Shown piece after piece: positions 19,039-20,876 of a DNA stretch of 20,876 nt. Source of the stretch: Conidiobolus incongruus B7586 (lineage: Eukaryota > Entomophthoromycota > Entomophthoromycetes > Entomophthorales > Conidiobolaceae). Location of the stretch: the NCBI GenBank assembly GCA_000697335.1, contig JNEM01010797.1, positions 1-20,876 on the forward strand, given 5' to 3'. Positions within the stretch are counted from its first letter, which is position 1. Each line of letters begins with the position of its first letter. Position numbers and translations under genes: made by a program. The notes under the pieces were generated by a model that saw nothing but the letters and a program-made list of their open reading frames with translations, had not been told where the DNA came from and did not search any database.

Positions 19039-19598
19039 CTAATTAACTTGAACAATACCAATTAAATCCCTAGTACCAAAGTTAATTTCGTGGCATTGAT
19101 TTTGCTGAGCTTGAATAAAGATCAGTTGAGCGAGCTGAGTCAATTTTAAGATTTGCTTAGCATTTTCGTGGGCCTTGGTAGGGTTTACTGTTTTCTTAGT
19201 TTCGTCCAAGAGAGTGGATAAATTTTGCTTGATTTGAGCCAATTGGGTCAAATGTTGGAAAGGTTGTTGATCTTGTTGGTTTTGGACTAGGTACTGAACC
19301 GAGTTTAAGATGTGGAGCTTAAGCTTAATGAGGTTCTGAATCAGGCTTTAATTCTGCACTTGAATTGCTCAATGATATAAACCTGTTATTGAAATAAGTA
19401 TGATTCAGGATTTTGAGCGTACTGAATGCCAAATTACTAAACGAGCGCAATGGTCTGCTGATCATGAACTAAAAGGTGTTGACGGAGTTGCTGAGCAGCA
19501 GATATCTGAGTGATTTGGTTAAGCTATTTTTGACTAAAGATGGGAGTGGAAAGACCATTTTTGTAATTGAGTACATCGTATACTTTATAGTGACTCAT
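19039..19598 (-). pseudogene. G: broken, divergent A-type family copy
   Basis: Decayed paralog nearest to the A/H type. An ATG at 19598 opens MSHYKVYDVL..., which keeps only STPIFSQ of the usual head. A TAG follows within about 30 codons, with further stops and at least one frame change before the middle. Another frame then restores the homology: LIQNLIKLKL for helix 2, LTQLAQIKQNLSTLLDETKK for helix 3, and NAKQILKLTQLAQLIF for helix 4. INFGTRDLIGI matches the start of the tail, and a TAG at 19039-19041 ends it early. Divergence from A is far greater than among A, B and C, so this copy is old. Its promoter element upstream is surprisingly well kept. Confidence 0.85.
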
Positions 19599-19635
19599 AA
19601 TTAAAAAATTCATATTCTAATTAATAAAATATATT

Positions 19636-19656
19636 AGTGGCTTGAGTTAAACGTCA
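19636..19656 (-). promoter_or_regulatory. Composite promoter element retained upstream of G
   Basis: On the minus strand: TGACGT (19656-19651), a 7-base spacer, AAGCCACT (19643-19636), preceded by GA as in most intact genes. It lies only about 38 bp before the G ATG, against 78-86 bp in intact genes, so part of the leader seems to be lost. A TATATTTT follows. Confidence 0.65.
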
Positions 19657-19659
19657 TCG

Positions 19660-20490
19660 ATACAAATATGAGCGCCCTATTACAAAATTAATAAAGCTAA
19701 GTTTTAGTTAATATTGATGCTATTCAACACAGAAATTACGAATTATTACTTTTATGTTCCATTTGGACATTAATTTTTAAAATTGTTGGTAAAATATTAC
19801 ATTCTAGATTAACCTATTTTCAAGAATATTTACAGATTCAGTTGAAATATCTCTTACATAATTCCATAAATAAATATACTATAATATAACATAGATATTT
19901 ATCTCATTTAAACATATTTTACATAAATGGATTAATCATATGATCACTATATAAAAACATATTTTTAAGAGTTGAATAGCCAAGCTTTAAGAAATTTTAT
20001 CAAATAAATATTAATATGTAATTTTTTCTCTAAAACTATTTTTAATTATGTTTCTTCTGTAGTAAATCAGTTTCAAAATTAATATACTAAATAATGTCTG
20101 TTCAAATTTATTTGTAATAAATTGAACCATTAAAGTATTTATGTTGAGTAAAAGAAATGTTGTCAAATATGAATTCATTGTTGAAACTTTAAATAATTTC
20201 AAGTGAGTCATAATCGATCAATCAAAATTTGATTCAATATTTGAAAATAAAATTGAAAATTATGAAAAAAAAATCTTTTGTATAAATAAATTTATAATAG
20301 ATTTTAATATATTTAATATTTTCTAAATTGTATATAAATTTGAAATCTAACATAATAAATCTTAAAAATATTTAGAAAATTTAAAATATTTTAAAGATTA
20401 TCAGAGTTAAATTGTATATGTAAGTTATAGGTGTGATGAATAAAATGTAAATATATAAACGAATTAATATGGACTGTGAAAATATTAAGT
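19660..20490. other. G-H spacer, no gene recognised
   Basis: About 830 bases of AT-rich DNA. A minus-strand frame at 20011-20211 is of AT-driven composition (Leu/Ile/Lys/Asn) and has no supporting signal. No repeat or RNA gene is seen. Confidence 0.45.
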
Positions 20491-20518
20491 CATTTTATTA
20501 TGACAATATGTGGTTAAC

Positions 20519-20876
20519 TTAGTAGAAAGGAGTGTATTGACCGAAAATGGGGGATTGACCATAGACGGAGGTTTGAGGGTAGATAGAGGGGTAGGCCCAG
20601 GTGTTGGGGTTCTGACCGAAAAGACCTTGGTAACCATAGGTGTTGAAGTTGGCACCGAAGGGGTTAATACCGAAGAGTCCAGTGGTGGCCCAGGTACCGA
20701 AGTTGATTTGGTTGTATTGGTTTTGTTGGATTTGAGCAAGGACTAACTTGGCGAGTTGAGCTAATTCCAAAACTTGCTTAGCATTGTCGTGGACTTGTTG
20801 AGGGTTGTGGGTGTTCTTGGCTTCATTCAAGAGTTGACGGATTTGGTGCTTGATTTGAGCCAATTGGACTAAGCGT
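20519..20876 (-). CDS. Gene H (3' part): Gln-rich four-helix/prion-like family protein, cut by window edge
   Basis: The last 118 codons of an A-type gene that enters from the right edge. The visible part starts in helix 3 (RLVQLAQIKHQIRQLLNEAK), continues through helix 4 and the GLFGINPFGANF segment, and ends SVYGQSPIFGQYTPFY. No stop or frameshift interrupts it. Against gene C it differs at several residues (NEA for NES, QQV for QKI, YNQ for YSQ, LFGQN for LWSQT, SIYP for SVYP), so it is an independent, older copy sharing C's tail rather than that of A/B. The stop is TAA at 20521-20519, with AATAAA on the minus strand at 20499-20494. The start and promoter lie outside the window. Codon bias resembles A-C, so the gene is probably active. 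Confidence 0.87.
   Translation of the reverse strand, partial: RLVQLAQIKHQIRQLLNEAKNTHNPQQVHDNAKQVLELAQLAKLVLAQIQQNQYNQINFGTWATTGLFGINPFGANFNTYGYQGLFGQNPNTWAYPSIYPQTSVYGQSPIFGQYTPFY

Overview
The window reads as a very AT-rich eukaryotic, most likely fungal, locus. It carries an expanded family of glutamine-rich proteins set in long AT-rich spacers that hold no recognisable genes. The genes are intronless as far as can be seen. They have TATA boxes, AAAATGG start contexts and AATAAA signals after the stops, which argues against a prokaryote. A Tc1/mariner transposon fossil at the left has suffered mainly C-to-T and G-to-A change, turning Gln and Trp codons into TAA/TAG without visibly disturbing the frame. 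That is the mark of fungal repeat-induced point mutation (RIP) and suggests a filamentous ascomycete. The fungal placement is an inference; the species is not identifiable from sequence alone.

Layout: 1-3600 is a CpA/TpG-poor, AT-rich block containing the Tc1 fossil at 481-2057, with 58-bp terminal inverted repeats and TA ends. Five intact genes follow on the plus strand. Genes A (3914-4597), B (7197-7880) and C (10342-11025) are near-identical 227-residue copies. Gene D (13489-14484, 331 aa) and gene E (15731-16840, 369 aa) are larger paralogs with longer low-complexity tails. The minus strand then carries a broken D-type copy F (17510-18194), a broken A-type copy G (19039-19598) and a seemingly intact A-type gene H that runs off the right edge (20519-20876). 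Paralog order is therefore partly mirrored about 17 kb.

All family members share a Gln-rich core of about 140-155 residues, predicted to form four amphipathic helices. It is flanked by a short N-terminal and a longer C-terminal segment rich in Gln, Gly, Asn, Phe, Tyr and Trp, prion-like in composition. I do not recognise the family. No signal peptide or membrane segment is visible, so the products look intracellular. Plausible but unproven roles are a condensate or gel former, a structural plug, or a storage protein.

The five intact genes with visible upstream DNA share a composite promoter element, TGACGT, a spacer of about 8 bases, then AAGCCAC(C/T). It lies just upstream of a TATA box whose first base is 66-74 bp before the ATG. 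Pseudogene G keeps the element and F may keep half of it. This common architecture implies co-regulation, with the TGACGT half resembling a CRE/bZIP site. Copies A-C differ only by silent bases over most of their length but switch abruptly in their ends, which indicates recent gene conversion or duplication.
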